Origin: Arcticibacter sp045629565
GTDB lineage: Bacteria > Bacteroidota > Bacteroidia > Sphingobacteriales > Sphingobacteriaceae
Assembly: GCF_045629565.1 (NCBI RefSeq)
Contig: NZ_JAZQRL010000125.1
Location: 62,001 to 126,000 of the forward strand
Direction of reading: 5' to 3'
DNA: 64,000 nt
Position 1 is the first letter of the stretch, and each line of letters opens with the position of its first letter. Below the pieces are notes generated by a model that had not been told where the DNA came from, ran no database searches, and saw only the letters and a program-made list of their open reading frames with translations. Position numbers and translations under genes: made by a program. Positions 16,414-25,996 of the stretch are shown here, piece after piece.

Positions 16414-17415
16414 TTAACTCTTAGGTGCTGTTTTCACAGGGAACATAATGGAGGCTATCACCGACGCGACAAGCACTCCAACCACCACAATAAGTGAATG
16501 AGAAGATTCTATATGATAGAAAGGACCGATCACCATCTTGAAACCGATGAAAGCAAGAATAATGGCTAGTCCGTAGCTCAGACGGCTAAACATGTACATG
16601 AAGTTTGCTAACAGAAAATAGAGCGATCTAAGTCCAAGAATCGCAAAGATATTAGACGTATAGAGAATAAACGGGTCGTCAGGTGCGATGGCGAATATCG
16701 CGGGAATGGAATCTACAGCGAAAAGAAGGTCAGAAAACTCAATAACCGTTACCACCACGAGCAGGGGTGTGGCCATCTTCACGCCATTCTGTACGGTGAA
16801 AAACTTGTCGCCGTCGAAATTTTTGCTCACCTTAAAGAAACGGTGGATCAAGCGGGCTCCCGGACTTTGGCTATAGTCTTTATCTTCGTCATCGTGACTA
16901 CCTCCGCCCCATGACTTGATACCAGCATATAAAAGGAATATCCCGAATATGAAAAGAACGATGTTGATGTCATATTTGAAACCCTCCTGGCCGAAATAAC
17001 CTAAAATTTTGTTCAGATACGTCGCTTCAATGAGGGCAACACCCGCGAAAATAAATATGGCACGAAAGAATAGAGCTCCCAATATTCCCCAGAACAGCAC
17101 TTTATGCTGCACCTCTCTCGGAACCCGGAAGAAAGAAAATACGAGGATGAATACAAACAGGTTATCTACAGACAGCGCCTTTTCAATCCAGTATGCAGAC
17201 TGGTACTGGGTAAACTTTTCAAATCCTGCGAAATGATAGATAGCACCGCTGAAAGCCATTGAAAGACCAATCCAGGCAATAGACCACCACATAGCCTCTT
17301 TGCTCGAAATAACATGGCTTTTCTTGTTGAAGACCCCCAGATCAAGCGCCAACATGATCAAAACCAAAACACCGAAACTTGCGATGAGTCCGGGGTGATA
17401 TAATAAGTTATCCAT
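16414..17415 (-). CDS. TerC family integral membrane protein
   Basis: A 333-residue membrane protein with about nine helices and the TerC/Alx hallmarks: LALDLGVFNKKSHVIS near the N-terminus with the conserved Asp, SVDNLFVFILVFSFF, and VIEFSDLLFAVDSIPAIFAI in the second half. TerC family members are linked to tellurite resistance and, for Alx/MntP-like relatives, to manganese export that supports metalation of exoenzymes; the substrate here is not proven. It is monocistronic and preceded by about 140 bases of AT-rich sequence. Confidence 0.9.
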   Translation of the reverse strand: MDNLLYHPGLIASFGVLVLIMLALDLGVFNKKSHVISSKEAMWWSIAWIGLSMAFSGAIYHFAGFEKFTQYQSAYWIEKALSVDNLFVFILVFSFFRVPREVQHKVLFWGILGALFFRAIFIFAGVALIEATYLNKILGYFGQEGFKYDINIVLFIFGIFLLYAGIKSWGGGSHDDEDKDYSQSPGARLIHRFFKVSKNFDGDKFFTVQNGVKMATPLLVVVTVIEFSDLLFAVDSIPAIFAIAPDDPFILYTSNIFAILGLRSLYFLLANFMYMFSRLSYGLAIILAFIGFKMVIGPFYHIESSHSLIVVVGVLVASVIASIMFPVKTAPKS

Positions 17416-17596
17416 TTATTGAACTTTTTTGTCGCAAACCTAATAACTAATATTGATATTATTAATCCAAGAACATGCACATTGCACACTTTCAAGTAAA
17501 TATTTACATATAAACACCTGAAGGGAAACGAGCTTTTACAAGCGTTTCTTTCCAATATTGTATTATCTTGGCGATTTATATAGCAAAAGACTTGAT

Positions 17597-18145
17597 ATGC
17601 TCATCCTACATAAGTTCAGAGACCACCAGGTCGCAGCAGATACAGAGATACTAATACTCGGGACCTTTAGCGGCGACACGGAAGAGGGTACTGATTTTTT
17701 CTACGGACGGTCGCGCAACTTTCTATGGCACCTGCTCCCTCAGTGCTGGGCCAAAGAACCGCTAAAGGAAGCTGGTCTTGAAGAAAAAAAACGGTTTATG
17801 GCAGAGCATAAAATAGATTTTGTCGACCTCATCCACGCAATCGACGTGCCGGAAGGTGAAGAAAAAAATGTGGACGATGCTTTCATAGACTCCCAAGCAA
17901 CGGAATGGAAGGATATTATTCAGATTATGAAGTCGCTTTCTAACCTCAAAGCAGTTTACTTCACAAGAAAGACATTCAACGGAATCCCAAATGCTAAACG
18001 ACACCTGGCTCCTATCGTTGATTACTGCAGGCAAATGGATATCAGAATTTGTAAGTTGGAAACTCCTGCCAAATTTTATAGCCCTGAAAAGCTCCAGCAA
18101 TGGAAAGATACTATAGTTTCAAAGAAAACCTGCTTAAAACCTTAA
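17597..18145 (+). CDS. Uracil-DNA-glycosylase superfamily protein (MUG/hypoxanthine type)
   Basis: A 182-residue protein starting at the ATG at 17597 (MLILHKF); a TTG at 17558 would add 13 residues overlapping a promoter-like TATCTTGG. The motif ILILGTFSGDTEEGTDFFYGRSRNFLW corresponds to the family pattern in which GxFP-like and the following Tyr/Asn contact the base flipped from DNA, and the C-terminal LETPAKF stretch may be the counterpart of the intercalation loop. It probably removes a damaged or deaminated base, but the substrate is uncertain because the motifs differ from canonical UDG. Confidence 0.65.
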   Translation: MLILHKFRDHQVAADTEILILGTFSGDTEEGTDFFYGRSRNFLWHLLPQCWAKEPLKEAGLEEKKRFMAEHKIDFVDLIHAIDVPEGEEKNVDDAFIDSQATEWKDIIQIMKSLSNLKAVYFTRKTFNGIPNAKRHLAPIVDYCRQMDIRICKLETPAKFYSPEKLQQWKDTIVSKKTCLKP

Positions 18146-18238
18146 CAGCCAATGTATTTTTTCGATGCATCATTGTTTCCACGTGCCTCAAAGAGCTTGT
18201 TATAATAAATCGCGTGACCTGGACTGAAATCACATAAC

Positions 18239-19294
18239 ATGAATATTTTCTTGGCTGTCTTCTCCGCTCTGCTGCTATGCTTTACGGTACTTTCACTCAT
18301 CAGACATGACTATTGGACTTTTAGGGTGTTCGACTATCCCAGACTTCAAAAACTGTCGCTATCAGTCGCATGCATGGTGTTGCTTTTGATCTATTTCGAT
18401 AGCTCCAGCGTGCTTAGCTGGACCTCAACCCTGCTTATTGCAGCCAATATGATCTATCTGAGCACACAGATAATCCCGTTCACTCCTCTGGGCAAAATCC
18501 AGGTGCAAAAGGTAAAAACCCACATCGATGAACAGAGTATTTGTGTGATGATAGCCAACGTCTTCCAGGATAATAAAAACACAAAAGGCTGTCTGAATGA
18601 AATCGCCAGGCACAAGCCCGATGTCGTGCTTCTCCTTGAGACGGATTCTTTCTGGGAAAAAGAAACCATGGAACTGGAAAGAAACTATCCTTTCCATGTA
18701 CGTGTCCCCCTATCCAATACTTATGGGATGTTGCTCTACTCCAGACTTGAGCTGCGCAATCCAGAAGTAAAGTATATGGTCGAAGAAGACGTCCCATCTA
18801 TACATACACAAATAGTTCTGAAAGATGGAACTGTGATCAGGCTTTATGCAGTCCACCCTACGCCTCCGGTACCAAATGAAAATCCGCGGGCGACAGAACG
18901 CGACAAGGAATTGTTACTCATTGCAGAACTTGCAAAGGCGTCTAAAGAGCCGGTGATTGTGGTTGGAGACCTTAACGACGTGGCATGGAGTTTTACTACT
19001 GAGCTCTTTCTGAAAATGAGCGGGCTGTTGGATCCACGAAGAGGCAGGGGGTTTTTCAACTCGTTTCATGCCCACTACCCCTTCCTCCGGTTTCCCCTTG
19101 ATCATGCATTTATCTCTGAGCATTTCAAGCTGAAGCAAATGAAGCGCCTGTCCAATTTCAACTCTGATCATTTTCCCATTTTCATTCACGTGCAGTATGA
19201 ACCGGATAGTTCAAGTCCAGATGAGACACTTCAGCCCGATGCAGACGACATAAAGCTCGCCGAAGAAAAGAAAAACGCACCCACCTCCACCTAA
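18239..19294 (+). CDS. Membrane-anchored endonuclease/exonuclease/phosphatase family protein
   Basis: A 351-residue protein with two or three N-terminal transmembrane helices (about 3-20, 40-55 and 60-75) and an extracytoplasmic EEP domain. Motifs are MIANVFQDN (metal-binding Asn), VVLLLETD with the catalytic Glu, YAVHPTPP (His), VVGDLND and the terminal SDHFPIF (Asp-His pair). This set fits an active Mg-dependent phosphodiesterase of the endonuclease/sphingomyelinase superfamily; its substrate is unknown. The C-terminal 30 residues are acidic and disordered. No operon partner; the downstream gene is convergent. Confidence 0.82.
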   Translation: MNIFLAVFSALLLCFTVLSLIRHDYWTFRVFDYPRLQKLSLSVACMVLLLIYFDSSSVLSWTSTLLIAANMIYLSTQIIPFTPLGKIQVQKVKTHIDEQSICVMIANVFQDNKNTKGCLNEIARHKPDVVLLLETDSFWEKETMELERNYPFHVRVPLSNTYGMLLYSRLELRNPEVKYMVEEDVPSIHTQIVLKDGTVIRLYAVHPTPPVPNENPRATERDKELLLIAELAKASKEPVIVVGDLNDVAWSFTTELFLKMSGLLDPRRGRGFFNSFHAHYPFLRFPLDHAFISEHFKLKQMKRLSNFNSDHFPIFIHVQYEPDSSSPDETLQPDADDIKLAEEKKNAPTST

Positions 19295-19299
19295 CGAGC

Positions 19300-20049
19300 T
19301 TAAGAACGAACGTTCTCGGGGCGGAGTACGTCTTCACGGTGTAATTGCCAAAGACGGGCACCGCCCCTGATACCATCTTTATTGGTAATAATCTCCACAT
19401 TGTCGTCAAGCTTAAAGTCAAGCTCATCCGCATTACCGCCACCTATATACAACCTGTCATAGTTAAATACCACTTTTAACACCTTGAGCACCTGCTTCAT
19501 CCGCCGGTTCCACCTCTTTCTTCCTATCTCAATATATGCTTTGTCACCGATGAACCCGTCGTAAGTTCGCTTCTTGCTGATGGGATGATGGGCTATCTCC
19601 AGATGAGGCAACAGCGCGCCATCCATCAACATCGCTGTTCCAAACCCCGTCCCGAGCGTTATCACCAGCTCCAGGCCAACTCCGCTAACAACACCCAGAC
19701 CGTGAATGTCGGCATCGTTGGCAACACGTACCGGCTTTTTAAGAAGATCTCCAAGAAGCACAGCCAGATCAACTCCCTTCCAATGATTCGTTCCAAGGTT
19801 TGGAGCAGTACAGGTAACGCCATTCTTTATGTAGCCCGGAAAACCTACTGAGACCTTATCATAAGGCTCGAAATCCCTTATTAATGTACTGATGGCTTTT
19901 AATACAGCATCCGGCGTTGCAGGCTTCGGCGTTTTCGCTTTCTTATATTCCTGCATAAGCTCACCCGTCTGGCTGAGGATTGTCGCTTTAATCGATGATC
20001 CGCCGATATCGATCGACAAAATTCTGGTACCTGATGATGTTGTTTTCAT
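19300..20049 (-). CDS. ppgK: ROK-family polyphosphate glucokinase
   Basis: A 249-residue sugar kinase of the ROK/PPGK type, starting at the ATG at 20049 (MKTTSSG). The ATP/polyphosphate-binding DIGGSSIKATI lies near residues 14-24, followed by VGFPGYIKNG, the catalytic NDADIHGLG (Asp) and LGTGFGTA. These agree with strictly or partly polyphosphate-dependent glucokinases that phosphorylate glucose at C6. Sequence cannot settle whether ATP is also used. Its start is 16 bases after the stop of the upstream luciferase-like monooxygenase, so they likely form one transcript. Confidence 0.85.
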   Translation of the reverse strand: MKTTSSGTRILSIDIGGSSIKATILSQTGELMQEYKKAKTPKPATPDAVLKAISTLIRDFEPYDKVSVGFPGYIKNGVTCTAPNLGTNHWKGVDLAVLLGDLLKKPVRVANDADIHGLGVVSGVGLELVITLGTGFGTAMLMDGALLPHLEIAHHPISKKRTYDGFIGDKAYIEIGRKRWNRRMKQVLKVLKVVFNYDRLYIGGGNADELDFKLDDNVEIITNKDGIRGGARLWQLHREDVLRPENVRS

Positions 20050-20065
20050 AAATATTAATTTGCGT

Positions 20066-21070
20066 CTACCTGAATACGTTCGAGAAAATCTCATAAGATT
20101 TCAGGCGTGCCTGGTGGTCATATATATGCGAGGTCGCCATTATCTCATCTACGCCTGTCTTCTCGACGAAGGACAAGACATCTTTTTCGAGCTTCCCTGG
20201 ACTGCCGATAAACGAATAAGTCAGCATCTGATTAACGGCTTGCTCTTCATAAATATTCCAGATATCATCCATACTATCCACAGGCGGTTGAAGTAAACTC
20301 CTTTTCCCGGTGACTATGCCCATAAACATGCGTTTAACGGAAGTCGACAGTCGTTCTGCTTCCCGATCCGTTTCCGCTGCTATGACATTGACGCAGGCCA
20401 AAACGTAGGGCTCTGAAAGCTCTTTAGACGGCCGAAAATTCTCACGGTATAGTTTTATTGCTTCCATGAAGTACGTTGGAGCAAAATGACTGGCGAATGC
20501 GTAGGGTAAGCCCATTGCAGCGGCAACACGTGCACTGTCTGTGCTGGAGCCAAGTACCCAGATAGGTATATTTAAGCCTTCACCGGGTATCGCTCTCACC
20601 TTACTGTCAGCGTTATCTGCAGAAAAAAACTGCTGGAGTCTTTTAATATCGGTGGGAAAATGATGGGCTCCGTGCATATTCTCACCGCGAATAGCCATTG
20701 CGGTTAGTTGGTCAGTTCCAGGAGCCCTTCCCAAACCAAGATCGATCCGATCCGGATACAATGACGCTAATGTCCCGAATTGCTCAGCGACAATCAAGGG
20801 TGCGTGATTAGGTAACATAATTCCCCCTGATCCTACTCGGATTGTCTTCGTACCACCCGCAATAAACCCGATTAAAACGGATGTAGCCGAACTCGCAACA
20901 CTTGGCATGTTGTGATGTTCCGCCAACCAATACCGTTTGTATCCTAATTCCTCAGCCTTTCTAGCCAGGTCCAGGCTGTGACGAAACGAATCTGCAGGAG
21001 TCTGGCCTTCCACTACAGTGGCCAGATCTAAAACTGAATAGGGTATTTCTTGAAGTTGTTTTGTAGTCAT
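20066..21070 (-). CDS. LLM-class flavin-dependent oxidoreductase
   Basis: A 334-residue luciferase-like monooxygenase of the alkanal-monooxygenase-alpha-like group (MsnO8/YhbW type). Typical segments: SVLDLATVVEG at the N-terminus, RYWLAEHHNMPSVAS, VGSGGIMLPNHAPL, GRAPGTD and WVLGSSTDSARVAA (flavin-phosphate binding). It would oxidise an unknown substrate with O2 and reduced FMN supplied by a reductase, perhaps the one encoded at 38942-39511, though nothing in the sequence links them. First gene of a two-gene unit with ppgK. Confidence 0.88.
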   Translation of the reverse strand: MTTKQLQEIPYSVLDLATVVEGQTPADSFRHSLDLARKAEELGYKRYWLAEHHNMPSVASSATSVLIGFIAGGTKTIRVGSGGIMLPNHAPLIVAEQFGTLASLYPDRIDLGLGRAPGTDQLTAMAIRGENMHGAHHFPTDIKRLQQFFSADNADSKVRAIPGEGLNIPIWVLGSSTDSARVAAAMGLPYAFASHFAPTYFMEAIKLYRENFRPSKELSEPYVLACVNVIAAETDREAERLSTSVKRMFMGIVTGKRSLLQPPVDSMDDIWNIYEEQAVNQMLTYSFIGSPGKLEKDVLSFVEKTGVDEIMATSHIYDHQARLKSYEIFSNVFR

Positions 21071-21275
21071 TATCTAGAAGTCCTGAATGTATTTAACACC
21101 GAAACTCCAAAAATAGTTGTTCTGGTATGTTTTCTTTCGGATGAACTTATTAAATGACTTTAGCGGTACACAAAAACGATCTCTTTACCGAAGCCATTTG
21201 CATCCCTCTTTTCTAACAAGCTGATAAAAAAGATTTTCCTTTTATAACTAATAAAATAGTTATAAATTTAATAAT

Positions 21276-21695
21276 ATGAGAATCAAATTGTTACTCCTGA
21301 TATCCTTGTGCATATTAACCGCATCCTGCCGGATCAACCAGTTTAAGAATAATCTTCGTCACGGCAGATGGGTGTACCAGGATTCAACGTCAACTGATGT
21401 GTTGACATCAAAAGGCAGGTACCGCAACGGAAATGAAGTCGGCAAATGGAAACACTATGCGAATGGCGTGCTCTTTCGCGAGGAAAAGTTCAGAGAAAAC
21501 AGAGCACAGGTTGTCAATTACTATCCTAATCAAAAGGTTGAGTCCAAAGGTACAACCGGATTGGATCGATCTGCTGAGATGATTCACTGGTATTATGACG
21601 GTAAATGGAAGTTTTATACAGAAGATGGCCGGCTCGATTCTGTCAAAATCTTCGATAAGGGAACGCTTGTAAGTGCGGAAGGAAACGAAGACTAA
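21276..21695 (+). CDS. MORN-like repeat lipoprotein (YwqK type)
   Basis: A 139-residue lipoprotein with lipobox LTASC (Cys17 or 18). The mature part contains short tandem repeats of the form G-[RK]-W-x-[YH]-Y-x-[DN]-G (HGRWVYQDS, VGKWKHYANG, DGKWKFYTEDG), as in MORN-like YwqK proteins. These are usually surface- or periplasm-facing and of unknown function; some were named antitoxins by annotation only. Monocistronic, with an AT-rich upstream region. Confidence 0.75.
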   Translation: MRIKLLLLISLCILTASCRINQFKNNLRHGRWVYQDSTSTDVLTSKGRYRNGNEVGKWKHYANGVLFREEKFRENRAQVVNYYPNQKVESKGTTGLDRSAEMIHWYYDGKWKFYTEDGRLDSVKIFDKGTLVSAEGNED

Positions 21696-21831
21696 ACCAG
21701 AAACGTTAAATAGAACCCTGTATATTGCTGATCTTAAACAGTTTGATCGCAGTAATTATTTCATTCCGGAGAGGGCGGCAGATAATTACAAGAATATTCC
21801 TCAAAAACCTTTTCATTTTTGAAGAATATTC

Positions 21832-21839
21832 TATATTTG
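21832..21839 (+). promoter_or_regulatory. -7 element (TATATTTG) for tRNA-Ala
   Basis: An exact TAnnTTTG match ending 14 bases before the first tRNA base. A clear -33 element is not apparent in the T-rich stretch upstream. Confidence 0.55.
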
Positions 21840-21853
21840 CGACACAGTTGAAC

Positions 21854-21927
<74 letters not shown>

Positions 21928-21935
21928 CCCTTCAT

Positions 21936-21962
21936 AAGCGGCCTAAAAGCCGCTTTTTTTAT
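21936..21962 (+). terminator. Terminator of tRNA-Ala
   Basis: A 7-bp stem AAGCGGC / GCCGCTT with a 6-base loop followed by a T-run, directly after the tRNA. Confidence 0.85.
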
Positions 21963-22079
21963 GCACTTCAGGTTCTCTCTCTTAGGGCTTCATACCGGTA
22001 CATCCTCAAAAATAAATTGCCAATTCTTTTACAATCGTGTGAATTGTTACCATTCACGATGCCGTATAATTGCAAAATC

Positions 22080-23300
22080 ATGGCTCAACTACCTGCAACT
22101 ACAAAATCACTGAAAGACAGCAATCAGCGAATATCTACTATACTTGCCTTCGCACTTATCCCTTTGTCGGGCTTTGCAACTGACATCTACCTGCCATCGT
22201 TGCCTTCCATGTCAACGGTACTGGACGTTAGCAGCACCAAGATTCAGCTTACATTGAGCTTATTCCTGATAACCTACGGCATCTCCCAACTATTCATCGG
22301 CAGTATTGTCGACAGCTTCGGGAGATATAAAATCAGCCTCATCTGCCTTCTCATATTCGCCATCTCTTGTATCGTCATATCCACTACTGATAATATTTAC
22401 ATCATCTACCTGATGCGCATCATACACGGTTTCACGGTGGCCGCAGTTATTGTAGCGAAAAGGGCATTCTTTGTAGACGTATATGAAGGCGAAAAGCTGA
22501 AGCATTACCTGAGCCTCTTCTCGATCATCTGGTCAACCGGACCTATCATTGCCCCTTTCGTCGGAGGCTACCTCCAGAATGCTTTTGGCTGGGAATCCAA
22601 CTTCTATTTTCTTGCAGGGATGGCATCGGTCCTGGTCGTTCTGGAGTTTATTTACAGCGGCGAAACGCTGAAAAATTTCAGCGACTTCAGTGTGAGTAAA
22701 ATGGTTGCTGTATATGGTGATATGCTGAAGACGCCAAGTTTCAGTCTCGGCTTAATTATGCTGGGCCTGGCTTACTGCATGGTAATGGTATTCAATATGA
22801 CAGGGCCATTCATCATCGAGCATCACTTTAACGGCACTCCCATCATCGCAGGCTACAGTTCGTTGATCCTCGGCTTTGCCTGGATGACCGGAGGTTTTAT
22901 AGGCAAAGCAACAATCAACCGGCCATTTGTTAAAAAGATGGTCGTCAATATCGGTCTGCAGTTGTTATTCGTCTCGACCATGCTGATAAGCATTCCAGTA
23001 GTATCCAACCTCTATAGTATGATTTTCTTTGCCTTTATTATACATGTCACTGCTGGTTACATCTTCAACAACTATTTTACCTATTGCCTGGGGAGGTTCC
23101 CGAATAACGCAGGCGTTGCCAGTGGACTCACCGGAGGAATCACCTACGTTATCGTTTCCTTCCTGAGTTATGGAGTGGTCACCCTGCTCCCGGCAAAAGA
23201 CGAGCTGAACCTCGGCTATAGCTATCTTTTGGTAACCGTGTTATCCGTGTTTATCATGTGGATGGTTTACAAAACCTCCGGACGCAAAGTTAAAGCCTGA
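22080..23300 (+). CDS. MFS drug-type transporter (Bcr/CflA family)
   Basis: A 406-residue, 12-helix transporter. The N-terminal segment FALIPLSGFATDIYLPSLPSM is diagnostic for the Bcr/CflA drug:H+ antiporter branch, followed by GPIIAPFVGGYL in helix 5. Motif A is altered: VDSFGRYKI takes the place of the usual DxxGRRP. I start at the ATG at 22080; an in-frame ATG at 22059 is possible, whereas extending farther upstream would enter the tRNA gene. No Shine-Dalgarno is visible. The export substrate (for example bicyclomycin or chloramphenicol in relatives) is unknown. Confidence 0.85.
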   Translation: MAQLPATTKSLKDSNQRISTILAFALIPLSGFATDIYLPSLPSMSTVLDVSSTKIQLTLSLFLITYGISQLFIGSIVDSFGRYKISLICLLIFAISCIVISTTDNIYIIYLMRIIHGFTVAAVIVAKRAFFVDVYEGEKLKHYLSLFSIIWSTGPIIAPFVGGYLQNAFGWESNFYFLAGMASVLVVLEFIYSGETLKNFSDFSVSKMVAVYGDMLKTPSFSLGLIMLGLAYCMVMVFNMTGPFIIEHHFNGTPIIAGYSSLILGFAWMTGGFIGKATINRPFVKKMVVNIGLQLLFVSTMLISIPVVSNLYSMIFFAFIIHVTAGYIFNNYFTYCLGRFPNNAGVASGLTGGITYVIVSFLSYGVVTLLPAKDELNLGYSYLLVTVLSVFIMWMVYKTSGRKVKA

Positions 23301-23354
23301 CCGCCCGGAAAGAGCCGACAAAGCAGAAACCAGACCACCAGCTGATCGGCACTG

Positions 23355-25160
23355 CTAGATTTCCTTCTGTTCGTTTTTGTACACACTCGAACCTTCTGGC
23401 GGATAGACGATCTTATTTTGCAGGTCTTTGATATATTCGGGGTCGAAGGCTGGAATCTGCAACTCGCCGTCTTCAACCCATTTCTTAACCTTTTCCTGCG
23501 CTTCCGCAGCCTTCTCCTCTGACGGTGCTTTTTCTTTTGCCAGGTAAACGGTCTGGGACGACAATGCGAAGCCCGTGCCGCTGGATGCAACAACATCCAT
23601 CATCCTGAGATAGATATCCTCCTGAATCTCCAGGAAGCGGTCAAAGTCGGCTGCCAATATATACGAGAAAACCTCCAGCTTGAAAGCATCGGTTCCTATC
23701 TCAATAAAGCGGACGCGGGCCGAAGACGGATCTACTTTCGGGTGCGCATACAGTATGGCACGCAATTCAACAAGCAGGTAACGGATCTGATCAGGTGTCG
23801 CATCAAATCGTATCCTGAATACCGGATGGAACCAAAAGCGATCGCGATGAAAAAAATTCTCAATTTTTAAAGAAGAAAATTCGCCGTTAGGAATCGTCAC
23901 GACGGTCCGGTCATTTGTCCTTATCTGTGTAGAACGCATCCCGATCTGCTCCACGGTCCCCACTACATCTCCAACCTTACAAAAATCACCCACTCTTACG
24001 GGCTGATCAGCAATCAGCGTAACGCTCCCTACAAAGTTCTCTACCGTCTTCTGTGCGCCCAGAGCCAACGCAATACCACCAATCCCCAGAGCAGCGATAC
24101 CCGTAGTGACATCAAAGCCAAAGGTTCCCAGCACCATGATGATGCCGACAAAAACAAGCGCGATCTTTGCTGCCCGTCTCAAGAAGAGAACTGCCGAGAC
24201 TGCAGCCTGATTGCGCTTTTTACCCATCCGCTTCTCCGCATAGCGTGTCGAAGTATCAAGAAGCTGCCAGATGAGCAGCAACAGGGCGACCAGACCTACA
24301 ACCACCGTCAGATTACTGAAACGTTGCCGAACAATGATCGATATACCAGCCTGCTGACTATAAATCACAAAAAACACCACCGTCAGGTATATCTGAATAG
24401 GCAGCGAGAAAGCCTTTATTATACCTGCATGAGGATCGTTGCGAGCTCTTTTCCACAGCAAAGGAATGAAAAACAGCAACGCTTTGGTGATTGCCCAGGC
24501 TAAGATATAGGCAACAAGAATCAGTAATATCAACCCGAACCAGTGACCCACCGGCACACCGCCCCACTTCTTCGCATTCAACGCATCCGGCATCATTTGC
24601 TCAATCAAGGGAGCTACAGGTGCTGCCTCCACCTGACTAGGCAGCCGCTGTATCGTTTCCGAAGAAAACAGCCAGATGACCTCCCCGTTTTTACCGGTGG
24701 TGCTTTCCAGTAATAAGTCAAATGGTTCATTATTTACAGAAGCCGTGCCAATACGCTCCAGGTTTGGGCCCAGGTTATCATCCGTTTTTCCTCCCGGGTC
24801 ATTACTCATCAGCGAATAGGGGAACAGTGTCCCGTCATTCATGACCGCTTCCAAAGCCTTGGCAAGTCTCACCTTATCGCGGTTCTTCTTTAAAACTTTG
24901 TCAAGCCGCAAATACTTCGCGGCCTTCTCGTAGTTTTCGCTTGCAACAGCACTGATAAAACCCTCAACTGCCCCCCTCGGGGTTCCTCTTCCCAGAGAGT
25001 CAGGAGGCAAAGCCGGAACCGCTTCTCCAGCGGCTGCGGTGTCCTTTCCTGCGGCAATTCCCTGCGCAAGACTTCTCCCCATTCCTGTACCCAGAAAAAC
25101 GACTGCATAAAATACAAGATATGTGAGATGTTTCTTAAGAATATGAAAATTGAAAATCAT
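23355..25160 (-). CDS. MscS-family mechanosensitive channel with large N-terminal extension
   Basis: A 601-residue channel starting at the ATG at 25160, with a signal peptide ending near SLAQG. A periplasmic domain of about 190 residues precedes several helices; the pore helix region FGFDVTTGIAALGIGGIALALGAQKTVENFVGS (around residues 350-385) has the Gly/Ala packing of MscS TM3. The soluble beta domain follows (GDFCKVGDVVGTVEQIGMRSTQIRT). The last 60 residues are charged and helical. It should open on membrane tension and protect against osmotic downshift. The N-terminal domain may sense the envelope; its family is unclear to me. Confidence 0.85.
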   Translation of the reverse strand: MIFNFHILKKHLTYLVFYAVVFLGTGMGRSLAQGIAAGKDTAAAGEAVPALPPDSLGRGTPRGAVEGFISAVASENYEKAAKYLRLDKVLKKNRDKVRLAKALEAVMNDGTLFPYSLMSNDPGGKTDDNLGPNLERIGTASVNNEPFDLLLESTTGKNGEVIWLFSSETIQRLPSQVEAAPVAPLIEQMMPDALNAKKWGGVPVGHWFGLILLILVAYILAWAITKALLFFIPLLWKRARNDPHAGIIKAFSLPIQIYLTVVFFVIYSQQAGISIIVRQRFSNLTVVVGLVALLLLIWQLLDTSTRYAEKRMGKKRNQAAVSAVLFLRRAAKIALVFVGIIMVLGTFGFDVTTGIAALGIGGIALALGAQKTVENFVGSVTLIADQPVRVGDFCKVGDVVGTVEQIGMRSTQIRTNDRTVVTIPNGEFSSLKIENFFHRDRFWFHPVFRIRFDATPDQIRYLLVELRAILYAHPKVDPSSARVRFIEIGTDAFKLEVFSYILAADFDRFLEIQEDIYLRMMDVVASSGTGFALSSQTVYLAKEKAPSEEKAAEAQEKVKKWVEDGELQIPAFDPEYIKDLQNKIVYPPEGSSVYKNEQKEI

Positions 25161-25309
25161 AAGAATAAAGCGATTTGCAAATAAATTACGAACGACATCT
25201 GACTTTCCTAAACACAAACCGCCAAACTATTGTTTGCCTGGCGCAAAGTCAACTATTGCATGCGCCTCTCTCTTACCTAACCGTGGTTTCAGCTTAACGG
25301 ATAAATCTC

Positions 25310-25317
25310 TATTTTTG
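25310..25317 (+). promoter_or_regulatory. -7 element (TATTTTTG) for the Crp/Fnr gene
   Basis: An exact TAnnTTTG match 16 bases before the ATG. Confidence 0.5.
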
Positions 25318-25333
25318 CCAAAAGATCAGAGGG

Positions 25334-25894
25334 ATGGAATTAATCGGGTATTTGAAAGAACAATTGGTGTTAGATCCTGATCTTGAGCAAAACCTTGACC
25401 AGGCCTTCCGTAGAAATCATTATGCAAAAGGGCAGAAAATAACCGAACCGGGAACGCTTTCAAACAAAGTGTACTTCATTGAACAGGGCTTGGTGAGAAC
25501 CTATTACGTGAAGAACGGAAAAGAGATTACCCATCATTTCTTTGCTGAGAACATGTTTACGATGCCTATAGAAAGCATCTTCTATAACCGCCGCTCGCCT
25601 TACGGCATTGAGGTACTGGAGAACAGCGTTATCCGTTCCGTCCGGTTTCCTACGCTCGAAAAACATATAGATGGCAGTCCTAAACTTGAAAAGTTCATTC
25701 GCATGTTGCTTATTGATGTCCTGAAGACATTCTCAGATCGCTTATCCGCCCTGCAGTTTCAGTCTGCCCAGGAACGTTATCAAACGATGCTCGACCAAAA
25801 TCCAAACATATTGTTGCGTGCACCTCTCGGACATATCGCATCCTATCTGGGAATTACCCAACAAACATTGAGTGTTATTCGAGCGCAGAGGTAG
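25334..25894 (+). CDS. Crp/Fnr-family transcriptional regulator
   Basis: A 186-residue regulator with an N-terminal cyclic-nucleotide-binding-like beta roll (about residues 25-115, with VYFIEQGLVRTYYVKNGKEITHHFF) and a C-terminal helix-turn-helix ending PLGHIASYLGITQQTLSVIRAQR. The usual cAMP phosphate-binding RxS motif and the Fnr cysteines are not apparent, as in most Bacteroidota members, so the effector is unknown. An RBS (AGAGGG) precedes the ATG. It lies about 100 bases upstream of an efflux operon on the same strand and is a plausible regulator of it. Confidence 0.88.
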   Translation: MELIGYLKEQLVLDPDLEQNLDQAFRRNHYAKGQKITEPGTLSNKVYFIEQGLVRTYYVKNGKEITHHFFAENMFTMPIESIFYNRRSPYGIEVLENSVIRSVRFPTLEKHIDGSPKLEKFIRMLLIDVLKTFSDRLSALQFQSAQERYQTMLDQNPNILLRAPLGHIASYLGITQQTLSVIRAQR

Positions 25895-25996
25895 TCATGC
25901 GCTAATATCGCCCCTTACCGTATCGTTTTTTAAGATAGATTAAAAAGCCGTCAGCCTTTTATGATGACTTTTGTATCACACATCAAATAAGCGATC